64,000 nucleotides of DNA from Caloramator sp. mosi_1. Lineage in GTDB: Bacteria > Bacillota > Clostridia > Clostridiales > Caloramatoraceae. The translations under genes were made by a program, and so were the position numbers. Shown piece by piece: positions 53,039-62,365 of this stretch. The stretch's first letter is position 1. Each line of letters starts with the position of its first letter. A model generated the notes under the pieces. It made no database searches. It worked only from the letters and a program-made list of their open reading frames with translations, and had not been told where the DNA came from. Location of the stretch: positions 558,001-622,000 of the forward strand of contig NZ_CP117677.1 of assembly GCF_028622835.1 (NCBI RefSeq), written 5' to 3'.

Positions 53039-53564
53039 ATGGAAGTGAGTTTGAGTGTTAATAATTTCACAAAATTGCCTCGGGAATACCCAAATAGCGA
53101 ACTTGAATCTCTTACTAACCAAATCTACTCAAATATTAAAATTAATAGGTATATAGGTGATGGATTTAACATATTTTCTGCTAAATACTTAAACAATATA
53201 TCTTCTGCAAAAGGAACAATTATAATTGAAAACTTCTACAATGATAAGTATTTCTTTTTAGGTCTGATATAAGAAACATAGAAAATAAAATAAATAATAT
53301 TGTTGATAACTGGGTTAAAGAATATTTAGAAAGTAGGACTGATAACCTAAATACTTCCATAAACAAAATAATAAACCTTTTAAAAACTTATAATAATTAT
53401 CCTATCACCTATACATTAAATACAAAAATAATAAATTGCACGAGATAAATAAATACTACTATGAACTAACAATGAAAAAGATATATAATGATATAAACTC
53501 AATTATAATAAAAAGACTTAACTACTATAAAAGTGAAAAAGCCACCCTGTTGAAGTTTTGTTAA
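53039..53564 (+). CDS. hypothetical protein, frameshifted
   Basis: Not recognised. About 176 residues after repairing run losses near 53262 and 53430. The start ATG at 53039 follows gggaggg; the upstream ATG at 53024 overlaps that site. The N-terminal half (MEVSLSVNNFTKLPREYPNS) looks beta/alpha mixed; the C-terminal half is helical and basic (NLNTSINKIINLLKTYNNYP; YYYELTMKKIYNDI). No signal peptide or membrane segment. It lies downstream of the histidine kinase on the same strand and converges on the PHP gene, its last codons lying inside the shared terminator. Confidence 0.5.
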
Positions 53565-54248
53565 TAAAACATTTCAACTGGGTGGCTTTTATATAGTTTT
53601 CTCTTTCTGATATCTGGCCTAAGTTGTGGGCATCAGAATTTTTGATTAATCTGTAGCTATCCTTTAAAATTTTATTTTTTATAAGTTTATTTACTTTGTC
53701 TAATTTTGAATATTCTATTGTTGTTATATTTAAATAATCTGGCATAAACCCTAAGTTAGAAATTATGCTGTAGGTATCTTTATCTATATGGGCTGGAATA
53801 AACTGACCACCTAACTCCTTAACCTTATAAAAAGCCTCATCTATTGTTATATCTGCAGAATTTAAAAGCAATTTTTCCTCATATCCTACTATCTCATCGT
53901 TTTCATTATATATTATTTGATTACCAAATATTTCAGGTTTGTTTTTTATATTTGGCAGCCTATCATAGACAAATTCTTGAAAGATTAAGGCGGGTTCTAA
54001 ATCTTTAAAAAGGCACAGAACGTGAACTTCTTCCTTTGTCTGAAGTTCCATTCCAGGTATAACTGATATTCCAACCTTTTAGCAACCTTTAAGCAGGCCT
54101 CAACATTTTTACAACTGTTGTGGTCTGTTATTGCTATTACATCAAGGCCCTTTAGTTTTGACATATTAACTATATTGTTAGGTGTCATATCATCATCTGC
54201 ACAGGGTGAAAGACCGGTGTGTATATGAAAATCATAATAGTATTTCAT
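53518..54248 (-). CDS. PHP-domain phosphoesterase, frameshifted
   Basis: A metal-dependent phosphoesterase of about 240 residues. The N-terminal metal ligands are in FHIHTGLSPCADDDM, with AITDHNSCKN, PGMELQT, IPAHIDKDT and NSDAHNL. One run loss near 54070 splits it. The open frame ends at 53518 by crossing the terminator hairpin; the true stop may lie slightly earlier. It is the last gene of the operon that contains the sensory-type hydrogenase. The substrate is unknown; family members act on nucleotides or phosphate esters. Confidence 0.82.
53538..53590. terminator. bidirectional terminator between convergent genes
   Basis: AAAGCCACCC with TTGAA pairs with TTCAA and GGGTGGCTTTT. The right arm (53568-53586) resembles the 28-bp repeats that flank the arcD-like gene. 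Confidence 0.75.
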
Positions 54249-54250
54249 AA

Positions 54251-54583
54251 TTATGCTCCTAATTTATTTAATTCAACACACAATTCATATGCATTTAGGT
54301 TTGATTGAAGTACAGGTATATTTTCTTCGTTTGCCTTATTTATTGTTACATCTTCAACCTCGATGTCCTCAGGAATTATAATGCAGGAAAACTCTAAAAG
54401 GGTCGCAACTGCAATAATATTTGGATGTATCTGCACAGTTATCCAAGCGTTATTTTGCTTTCCGTGGGACATAACCCAGCTCAAAAGGTCACAGGTATAT
54501 ACTCCCTTTACCTCCTTATCAAGCCCCTCCTCTCCTGCTAAAACCTTTAATTTTAAAGAATTAACAATATCTCTAACCTTCAT
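54251..54583 (-). CDS. DRTGG-domain protein (second of operon)
   Basis: An intact 110-residue protein made of one DRTGG-type domain: VRDIVNSLKLKVLAGEEGLD, GVYTCDLLSWVMSHGKQNNA, then VATLLEFSCIIIPEDIEVED and a closing NLNAYELCVELNKLGA. DRTGG domains occur beside CBS domains and in HPr-kinase-like proteins and probably bind a small ligand. The start at 54583 overlaps the end of the hydrogenase-like gene (54573). It is a distant relative of the domain encoded at 56237-56586; both are typical companions of sensory [FeFe]-hydrogenases in Clostridia, to my knowledge. Confidence 0.8.
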   Translation of the reverse strand: MKVRDIVNSLKLKVLAGEEGLDKEVKGVYTCDLLSWVMSHGKQNNAWITVQIHPNIIAVATLLEFSCIIIPEDIEVEDVTINKANEENIPVLQSNLNAYELCVELNKLGA

Positions 54584-55803
54584 TATTTAACCCTCCGTTT
54601 TTTATAAATTTACAGTCTCCAATATTTGCAAGCCCCTTTGCAACATCCTCTGCAAAGGCTTTACAAGAAGGTGAACCACAAAGTCCACAATCTGTTCCTG
54701 GCAATATATTTATCAGTTTATTCATACTTTTTATCATTTTAACTGCACTTTCAAAATCTGTAGAGAAGGTATTTTTATTTTTTCATCTTCTTCACTAACT
54801 ATTTTACTTTCAATATCTGAAAAATCGTGTATTTGATAGGTGAAATTTATCTTACTATTTATATACTTTGTTATTCTCTCTGCATTATATGGGTTTTCTA
54901 CAAGTAATAATCCACCCAAACATCCATTAGGACAGGATAATACTTCTATAAAGTCTATATCATCTAATCTTCCATTTTCAACATCGTTTAATACCTTTAT
55001 TACATTTTTATGCCGTCAACTACAATAGAATTTTCCATAGCAATTGCTTCACATTGACCTCCAGAATATGCCCACATAAGTCCAGTACTTGATATGTGAG
55101 AATTTACATTTTCACTTTTGATTTTATATGCTTTAGCAGTTTTGGATATATGTCGCTTATTGGTATTGCACCATTTATTCTTATATTTTCATTCCTTGAT
55201 ATCTCACTAATCTTTGTAACCCAGCTCGGACAAGGTGTTAAAAAGAATATTCCTATATCTTCATTTTTAAATCCCATACTTTGATATTTTTCTCTAATTA
55301 TAAGTGCTGAAATTTCAATAGGAGTTAGCATTTTAACTAAATGACTTACTAAACTTGGATATTCTGTTTCAATTAGCCTAACTACTGTTGGGCAAAGTGT
55401 TGATATTGCAGGTTTTTCTACCCTTTCTAAGTCCTTTTTCAATGTTTCTGATGCAATATCACAGGAAAAAGTAATGTCAAAAACCTCATCAAAGCCAAGC
55501 TTTAAAAGCCCATCATTTATTAAACCAGGGTCTACACTTTTTCCAAATTGAGAATATAATGTAACTGATGGTATAGCTATTTTTTTCTTATATCTTTGTA
55601 TATCCTCTAATGAATTTTTATAGAAATGTGGGCTCCATACGGACAAACCTTTATACATTCACCGCAATCTATACACTTTTCATTATATATTACAGCTTTA
55701 CCATTTTTTACTCTTATTGCTTCAACTGGACAGTTCATTAAACATTTAGTACATCCTATGCATTTTCTGAAATCAATGCAACTGAATGAAATAGCTGTTT
55801 CAT
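54573..55803 (-). CDS. sensory-type [FeFe]-hydrogenase-like Fe-S protein, frameshifted
   Basis: About 412 residues after repair. Two 4Fe-4S clusters lie at the N-terminus (CIGCTKCLMNCP, CIDCGECIKVCP), then an H-cluster domain. Motif L1 is ISTLCPTVV, L2 is FLTPCPSWV and L3 is LSCPNGCLGG. The four H-cluster cysteine ligands are kept, but the neighbouring L1 cysteine used for proton transfer in HydA (SCCP) is Leu. A further cluster motif GTDCGLCGSPSC ends the protein. This layout matches group C/D putative sensory hydrogenases. Run losses occur near 55800-55630, 55015 and 54780. The ATG at 55803 follows aaggtgat. It probably senses H2 or redox state. Confidence 0.85.
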
Positions 55804-55812
55804 ATTATCACC

Positions 55813-56237
55813 TTAACTAAAATAAATTATTATTTTTATCTCTGTAAACTTCCCTACCTCTGACCTTATATAAAATTCATCACTACTTCTTTTTATATTA
55901 GGAAGTCCCATTCCCCTCCAAATCCCATTTCACGTGCAGCATCCGATGCAGTAGAATATCCCTCCTGCATCGCAAGGTCAATATTTGGAATACCTGGGCC
56001 ATAGTCATAGGCTGTAATTTCAATTTTATCATTATATATCTTTGCCTCAATAAATCCACCTACACTGTGAATTACAATGTTCATTTCAGCCTCATAGCAA
56101 GCAACACAAATCCTCTTTACTATATCACTTCTTACCCCAAGCTGGTTTAACAGTTTTTTTAAATTACTTGAGGCTTCTCCACCTCTTATAAAATCACCAC
56201 TTACTATATCATATTTTACTGAAAGTAATTCCTCCAT
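55813..56237 (-). CDS. RsbW-like HATPase (anti-sigma-type kinase), frameshifted
   Basis: A GHKL-fold ATPase of about 141 residues, like anti-sigma-factor serine kinases. N box-like VACYEAEMNIVIHS, G1 box YDYGPGIPNIDLAMQEG and, after a run loss near 55910, GMGLPNIKRSSDEF, then a C-terminal strand KFTEIKIIIYFS. The start at 56237 overlaps the preceding DRTGG gene. It lies 10 bp upstream of the hydrogenase-like gene, consistent with a switch that relays the sensor's state by protein phosphorylation or partner binding. Confidence 0.85.
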
Positions 56238-56586
56238 TATTCCAAATCAACTCCTTTTAAGCCATTACTATAGAGTATACCACAGGATGTAAACATAGTA
56301 TGGTGTGTTGCAAGTAAGCACATTGCCTTTTCCTTTGCAAGTTCAATTATAGTTTCATCTGGTCTTTTGTTTCTAACAAAAATAATACATTTTATGTCCA
56401 ACATTTCAGCTGTTCTTATGGTTTGAATATTTGTTAATCCAGTTATTAAAATAGTGTCTTTACAACTAAGTGCCAAAACATCACTCATCAAATCTGAACC
56501 AAAGGCACATACAGTTTCCATCTCTAACATTTCATCATTGCATAGAACATCTGCATTTAATAACTCTTTTATTTTTTTAACTTCAT
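56237..56586 (-). CDS. DRTGG-domain protein (first of operon)
   Basis: About 117 residues, starting MKLKKIKELLNADVLCNDEM after one A-run repair near 56572. Its core reads VCAFGSDLMSDVLALSCKDT, LITGLTNIQTIRTAEMLDIK and CIIFVRNKRPDETII. It is a single ligand-binding-type domain without catalytic motifs. It heads the five-gene operon DRTGG - HATPase - hydrogenase-like - DRTGG - PHP. The first start ATG has ggggaatg upstream, a modest site. Confidence 0.75.
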
Positions 56587-56685
56587 ATATACATTCCCCG
56601 TCACAATATATATCTTAATATTATAATTTTTTCGAAAATTTTTCAATGTTATTTTTTGATAATTATTAGGTCATATACATAAATA

Positions 56686-56715
56686 AAAAGCATTAACCTT
56701 TATAGTTAATGCTAA
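56686..56715 (-). terminator. Rho-independent terminator
   Basis: AGCATTAAC pairs with GTTAATGCT; a T-run follows on the minus strand after the methyltransferase gene. Confidence 0.75.
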
Positions 56716-56716
56716 A

Positions 56717-57282
56717 CTACTTTTCAAAAATTAATCCATAATGATGTTGAGATACTTCAATTTCATCAATAAATTTTAAACCCTCACTTTTAAACCACTT
56801 TATAACATCTTCTTGTGAAATTCTATGATTTTTGGGGGACCATAATTTGTATCAATTTTTCTCCACTCTATCACAAATACTCTTCCACCATTTTTTAATA
56901 CCCTTCTTATTTCATTTATATATCTGCTTTTATCTTGTATTTCGTGTAAAACATTTGATAGCATAACATAATCAGCAAAATCACTATCTATAGGAAAAAC
57001 ATATTCGTCACACCTTTTGTATTCTATATTCTCTATACCAAAGGACTTATCCTTGGCAATTTCTATCATTTCATCTGAAATGTCAATTCCAATAGCCTTA
57101 CCATTTGTTAAAATTTTTGCTGCTGGAATTGTAAAATACCCTATACCGCAACCTATATCTAAAAAATTTCCTTTTCCATTTCTTTTTAGCCCAAAATTTT
57201 CTAAAGTTTTATATGGAGGCATATATTTTCTTCTTGTTGGGTTATCTAATTTTTGAGCATTCATTGGATTAAATTTATGCAT
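56717..57282 (-). CDS. class I SAM-dependent methyltransferase, frameshifted
   Basis: About 189 residues. SAM-binding motif I is FLDIGCGIGYFTIPAAKIL, motif II region GIDISDEMIEIAK, then YVMLSNVLHEIQDK and RVLKNGGRVFVIEW, the UbiE/Methyltransf_11-like pattern. The start at 57282 (MHKFNPMNAQKL) follows aaggagtg. One G-run loss near 56835 displaces the last 30 residues (ISQEDVIKWFKSEGLKF...). The substrate is unknown. It lies 17 bp downstream of the GGDEF-EAL gene on the same strand, so the two are co-transcribed. Confidence 0.85.
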
Positions 57283-57299
57283 AAACAACACTCCTTAAT

Positions 57300-58578
57300 T
57301 TAGCAATTTTGCAACAACATCCTTAGCTCGTCTAAAGGTAGGGCCTTTGCTATGTAGTATCCCTGTATCTTGTCACAGCCTAATTCTCTTAATACCTCAA
57401 ATTGCTCCTTTGTCTCGACTCCTTCTGCTACAACCTCATAATTAAAATAGTGACATACTTCAATAAACTTTTTGCTAAATAACGATATTTATCATCTATT
57501 AATATTTTGTCTATAAACATCTTATCAAGCTTTACTTCATCAAAGGGGAATATCATAAGATTTCTAATAGAAGAATACCCTGAACCAAAATCATCAAAGG
57601 ATACTCTTATCCCATTTTGCTTTGCATATTTAACGCTTTCTATGATTTCAGTTTTGTTTGATAAAAGTGCTGTTTCTGTTATCTCTATCTTTATACTTTC
57701 TGGTGAAACTTGGTTTTTATTTAAAACCTTTAATAACTTATCTATATACTGATAAGATAGGGTTTCAACTGAAACATTTAAACTAAGTTGTATATCTAAC
57801 CCCTTGTCTAACAGTAACTTAAAATCACCGATTGCCTTCTTTAAAACATATTCATCTAAATCCTTTATATAACCTGCCTCTTCAATTATAGGAATAAACT
57901 TCGCCGGTGAGATAGGCCCTAATATACTGCTGTTCCATCTAACTAATGATTCAACATCTGTTATTTTATTGTCCTTTGTAGAATAAATAGGCTGATAATA
58001 GGAACTTATTTCATTTAGCTTCATTGCATTAAATATATTATTAACTACCTTTGTTTTTTCAATTATCATTTCTTCAAGTTCCTTAGTAAACTTTATAATA
58101 AGTGACTTTGAAATATTTTTGCTTCGTGTAGTGCTATATCTGCTTTTCTTACAGCCTCTAAAACAGATTCGTTTTTAAAGGGTTTGTATACTCCTGCACT
58201 TAAAGAAACTGATACCTTTATATCATTTACATATATACTCTGTTTTATTTCATCCTTAATTTTCTCAAGCTTATTAAAAACATATTCTTCATCTACTTTT
58301 TCAAATATTATGACAAAATCGTCTCCTGAATATCTGTATATATTTCCAAGCCCCTGCAATTTCAACTTCATATATTCTGAAAATCTCTTAAGAAGTAGGT
58401 CTCCAAACAAATGACCGTAGGTATCATTTATTAATTTAAAATTATCTATATCAACATATACAATTATGTCATCTTCTCTACATCTTTTATATATTAGAGC
58501 TGTTCTATTTAAAAGATTAGTTACACTATCTAAAACATCAGCCGTTTTTAACATTTTCACCTTCTTTTTAAAACCCAT
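57300..58578 (-). CDS. GGDEF-EAL cyclic di-GMP protein, frameshifted
   Basis: About 427 residues, starting MGFKKKVKMLKTADVLDSVT. The GGDEF domain has IYRYSGDDFVIIF: the signature is SGDDF, degenerate at the first Gly and the Glu, so cyclase activity is doubtful. The EAL domain reads DVESLVRW (ESL), LSLNVSVE, IEITETA, SFDDFGSGYSS, VKLDKMF, AEGVETKEQ and IQGYY, with the catalytic residues retained. It is probably a phosphodiesterase. Run losses occur near 58105 and 57445. It has no membrane or PAS domain, like the protein at 20394-21681. Confidence 0.87.
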
Positions 58579-58823
58579 AGCTGCCTCCCTAAATACCCTA
58601 TATATTTATTTTTTATAAAAAATACTTAATACTCTTTAAATTAAAATATAACATAAAATTACAATTGTTTCTATATAAAATCAAAAATTTTCTAAATTAT
58701 TCAACAAACTATTAATTATTTTACTTTCTTATTTGTTACAAATTTTAGTAAAGATGTGTTAGAATTTTTTATAACTTCTAAAATGCTTATTTATCTTATC
58801 CTATTAATAAACCTAAAATATTT

Positions 58824-58910
58824 AGATTGAAAAATGACCCTTGAAAGATTTTTAAAGTTAAGTCAAAAATCCTTCAAGGGAGTAATATTATTATAACTTT
58901 TTAACAGCCT
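58824..58910 (+). repeat. internally deleted copy of the long-hairpin repeat
   Basis: An 87-bp version with the same ends as the intact copies (AGATTG at the left, TTTTTAACAGCCT at the right) and only the outer stem CCCTTGAAAG / TCCTTCAAGGG. It lies just 3' of a minus-strand gene, as in the intact copies, without an evident flanking duplication. The rest of the gap 58579-58919 is AT-rich with no recognisable feature. Confidence 0.7.
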
Positions 58911-58919
58911 CATTCAAAA

Positions 58920-60617
58920 TTATGTTTTAAACATATCTACAACTTTTTTAATTCCTCTGCAAGCAGTGACAATTTTTCTGATGCAGATGCAACCTCCTCT
59001 GATGAAGCTGAAAGTTCCTCTGAGGATGAACTTACCTCCTCAACTACTGCTAAATTTTCACCTGCTATTTGGTTAACAGATTCTATTTTACTTATTGTTT
59101 CATCCTTATATTCCACCATTTCAGTTACATAATCAGATGTTGACTTAATAAGAGGTGTTATATTTTCAACAGATGATAATATATCTGTAAAAGAAAATAC
59201 AGTTGCTTTAACGGACTCTTTTTGGTTATCTATATATTTTTCAACATTATTTGATGTCTGTATTACTTCCTTTGTTTCTTGCTGTATCATATTAATTATG
59301 TCCACAATTTCATCTGTTGATTTCTTTGATTCTTCTGCAAGCTTCCTAACCTCATCTGCTACAACTGCAAATCCACGTCCTGCTTCCCTGCACGTGATGC
59401 TTCAATTGCTGCATTTAATGCTAAAAGATTTGTTTGTTCCGAGATTCCCTTTATTACATCAGCAATACTACTAATGTTATAAACAGATGCACTTAACGTA
59501 TTTAACTTTTCTGATACAGATTTAAAGGCAGCTCTTATTTCTTCAATTGAAAGAATTAGTTTATCCATCTCATTTTTTCCAATAGATGCTTTTTGTTCTG
59601 TAGCTTCTACTTCACTTTTACACTATTTAATTTGTTTGAAACCTCATCCATAGCAGTTGCTAATCTATCAAAAACAATCATTATTTCTTCTATGCTTGCT
59701 GATTGCTCCTGTGCACCACTTGTAACCTGCTCAATGCTTGATGCTACTTGTTCCGATGATGCAGCCATCTCCTGTGAAACTGCAGTTAAGTTATTTGCCT
59801 CATCAAATAAATTAGATGAAGTATCAGAAAGATTCTTAATCATATCCTTTAAAGTATTCATCATTTTATCAAGGCTACTAAACATATCTCCCACTTCATC
59901 AGTTCTTTCTAAAAGCCTCTTGTCTAATGTAACTTTGAAATTCAAATCAGATATAGCATTAAGATTTTCATTAAGCTTATCTATAGGTTTTATAATATTT
60001 CTCTTAGTAAGTAAATAAAAGGCTGCTCCACCAAGCACAAGGGTTGCAAGGGAAATAATTACTATTAAAATCAATGGTGCCTTTATAATTCCCTTTATAT
60101 AACTTTCTGGATAACCTACAAAAATCATTCCAATTGCCTTACCTGAAGCGTCCTTTATAGGTCTATAAATAGTAACGTACTTTCTCCCTAAAACATCTGC
60201 TGTACCGGTATATTCAGCACCCTCTTTTAAAACCTTTTCCGATACATTACTTGCAGCCTGTGTTCCTATCTGTCTTTGTCCATTATTAGACACAGTGGTA
60301 TTTACTCTTGTATCATTTAAAAATATTGTTACATCTGCCTTTGTTATTTCCTTTATACTATCAAGTATTTCATAATCCCCATTGATAACTTTTTCTCCTT
60401 TTAAAAGCCTATCACCATCAGCCTTCCATTCACCTTTATATTGCCTATCTAAAAGTTCAACTATAAATCCTGCATTCGATTCTAATACATTGTTTTGAAT
60501 GACCATCTTAAATTGATAATAAACAATACACATTACAGAAAAAATAAGAACAAAAGATAGCAAAAAGTACGTTGAAATAATCTTTGAACTTATGCTCTTT
60601 TTCCTGAATTTTTCCAT
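58920..60617 (-). CDS. methyl-accepting chemotaxis protein 3 (Cache sensor), frameshifted
   Basis: A chemoreceptor of about 568 residues. Membrane helix ISSKIISTYFLLSFVLIFSV, then a Cache-type extracellular sensor (VELLDRQYKGEWKADGDRLL; GTADVLGRKYVTIYRPIKDA, residues about 45-185). Next are a second helix (LILIVIISLATLVLGGAAF), HAMP, and the signalling domain with tip [20 protein letters not shown]. The sensor resembles those that detect small carboxylates, not proven. Run losses occur near 59625, 59390 and 58940. It ends 10 bp right of the deleted repeat copy. Confidence 0.88.
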
Positions 60618-60850
60618 TAATTTTCACCCCTTTTTACCATAATGTATTGTTATATTTTTAACATTTACAACAACAAATACTATATAAATTCTTATCCCTA
60701 TACTATTAATTCATATATAAAATCAAAATTATGATATATTATTACATATTATAGCATTATATTACAAATTTCTTAGCTTTTCATATTATACTATATCATT
60801 TTTTGACACTCAACACTTTTTTAATTTTTTAATTTTTTAATTATATTTAA

Positions 60851-60874
60851 CAGGGATGTTAAACAAGCATCCCT
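60851..60874. repeat. duplicated terminator hairpin, left copy (target duplication 2)
   Basis: A 24-bp hairpin with arms AGGGATG and CATCCCT; it matches 61158-61181 with one difference. The sequence is unrelated to the terminator around copy 1. The gap 60618-60850 before it is AT-rich without genes. Confidence 0.88.
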
Positions 60875-60875
60875 C

Positions 60876-61157
60876 AGATTGTTGACAAACATAAAAGATG
60901 CATTGCTTATGAAATTGCCCCTTGAAAGGATTTCAAATTGGCATATTTCATAAGCTTTAGCAAGTGTTGCTTTTCGACTTTGAAAAAGTCCGTAATTCGG
61001 CACACGATGTGCCGAGCCGAGCGGCCCTCAAGGATGAGGGCATCGCTAGGGTAGGACTTTTTCAAACAAAGAAAAGCTTACACTTGATTAGCGAAATGAA
61101 GGAATGCCAAGGAAATCCTTCAAGGGGCCAAACATATTATAGCTTTTTCAACAGACT
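60876..61157 (+). repeat. long-hairpin intergenic repeat, copy 2
   Basis: 282 bp, differing from copy 1 at only a handful of bases. Outer arms lie at 60917-60934 and 61112-61128, and a perfect 13-bp inner stem at 60979-60991 with 61054-61066. Hairpins CGGCAC/GTGCCG (60998-61014) and GCCCTC/GAGGGC (61024-61041) form the head. The ends are AGATTGTTGA and, from the right, AGTCTGTTGA. The same internal open frame as copy 1 is present and is not called. Confidence 0.88.
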
Positions 61158-61181
61158 CAGGGATGCTAAACAAGCATCCCT
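61158..61181. repeat. duplicated terminator hairpin, right copy (target duplication 2)
   Basis: It contains the last codons and stop of hydF (61166). On the minus strand it is followed by the repeat element and not by a U-run. Confidence 0.88.
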
Positions 61182-62354
61182 GTTACCCTATCAAGTATTC
61201 CATTCATATATGCTATTGCCACTCCATAGTTGGTTATTGGAACATTCTGCTCTCTTGCCCTTATTATTCTTGTCATCATTTGCTTTCTATTAAACATACA
61301 CGCACCACAGTGGATTATTAATTTGTACTGTGTTAAATCCTCTGGAAAATCTACTCCTGCATTTACTGTTATATCAAGGTTTGCACCCGTCCTTTGCCTT
61401 AACCAATTTGGAAGCTTCTCACGTCCAATATCTCCCTGTAGAGGATGATGCGTACAGGCCTCTGCAATTAAAACCTTATCCCCATCCTTTAAAGTATCTA
61501 TTGCCTTTGCACCTTCTATAAGTATTTTCAAATCCCCTTTATACCTTGCCATTAAAATTGAAAAGGAGGTTAAAGGAACATCACTATCTAATGTTTTATT
61601 GACCTTCTCAAACACCTGAGAGTCGGTAATTACTAAATCAGGCTTTCTATTTAAGGCACCTAATATATCATTAAGTTCACTGTCCTTTACAGTTAAAGCA
61701 AGTGCATCATTGTCTAAAACATCCCTTATAACCTGAACCTGTGGAAGTATAAGCCTTCCCTTAGGTGCCTGTATATCCTGAGGTGCTACTAAAACGACTA
61801 AATCCTTAGGTTTTACAACATCACCTAAAATTGTTTTTCTCTCATAATCCTCTGGGGCATATTGCTGAATAGCCTCTTTTAGTTTTCCAATATTTATTTT
61901 TGCTCTTGCACTAACCTTAACAAAGGGTAAATCAAATTCCTTTTAAGCTCATCTTCATCAATATCCTTAACATCTATTTTATTTATTACTCCAATTGTAG
62001 GTATCTTTCTCTCCTTTATAAGGTTATACCATTCCCTCTCCATTGATAAGTCTGTATTTTCTGAACTAAAAACCAAAAGAGCAAGATCTGTTTTATCTAA
62101 AACTTCCTTTGTCTTTTAACTCTAAGTTCCCCTACTTCTCCCTCATCATCAATTCCTGCTGTATCTATTATAACTACAGGGCCTATTGGTAATAGCTCCA
62201 TTGCCTTATAAACCGGGTCTGTTGTTGTTCCTGCATAATCTGAGACAAGGGCAATCTCCTGACCTGTTATTGCATTTATAAGGCTTGATTTTCCTGCATT
62301 ACGTCTTCCAAATATCGCAATGTGCAATCTATTTGCCTTTGGTGTATCTAACAT
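61166..62354 (-). CDS. hydF: [FeFe]-hydrogenase maturation GTPase HydF, frameshifted
   Basis: The scaffold on which the H-cluster 2Fe subunit is assembled before delivery to hydrogenase, about 400 residues. The GTPase domain has P-loop [16 protein letters not shown]2/G3 [17 protein letters not shown] and [10 protein letters not shown], and G4 NKID. The C-terminal cluster domain has ligands in EACTHHPL and HCGACMFN. Run losses near 62105 and 61925 split it. The ATG at 62354 follows aaggagga, 12 bp after hydG. Its stop lies inside the terminator hairpin that the neighbouring repeat has duplicated. Confidence 0.95.
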
Positions 62355-62365
62355 AGTATTCCTCC

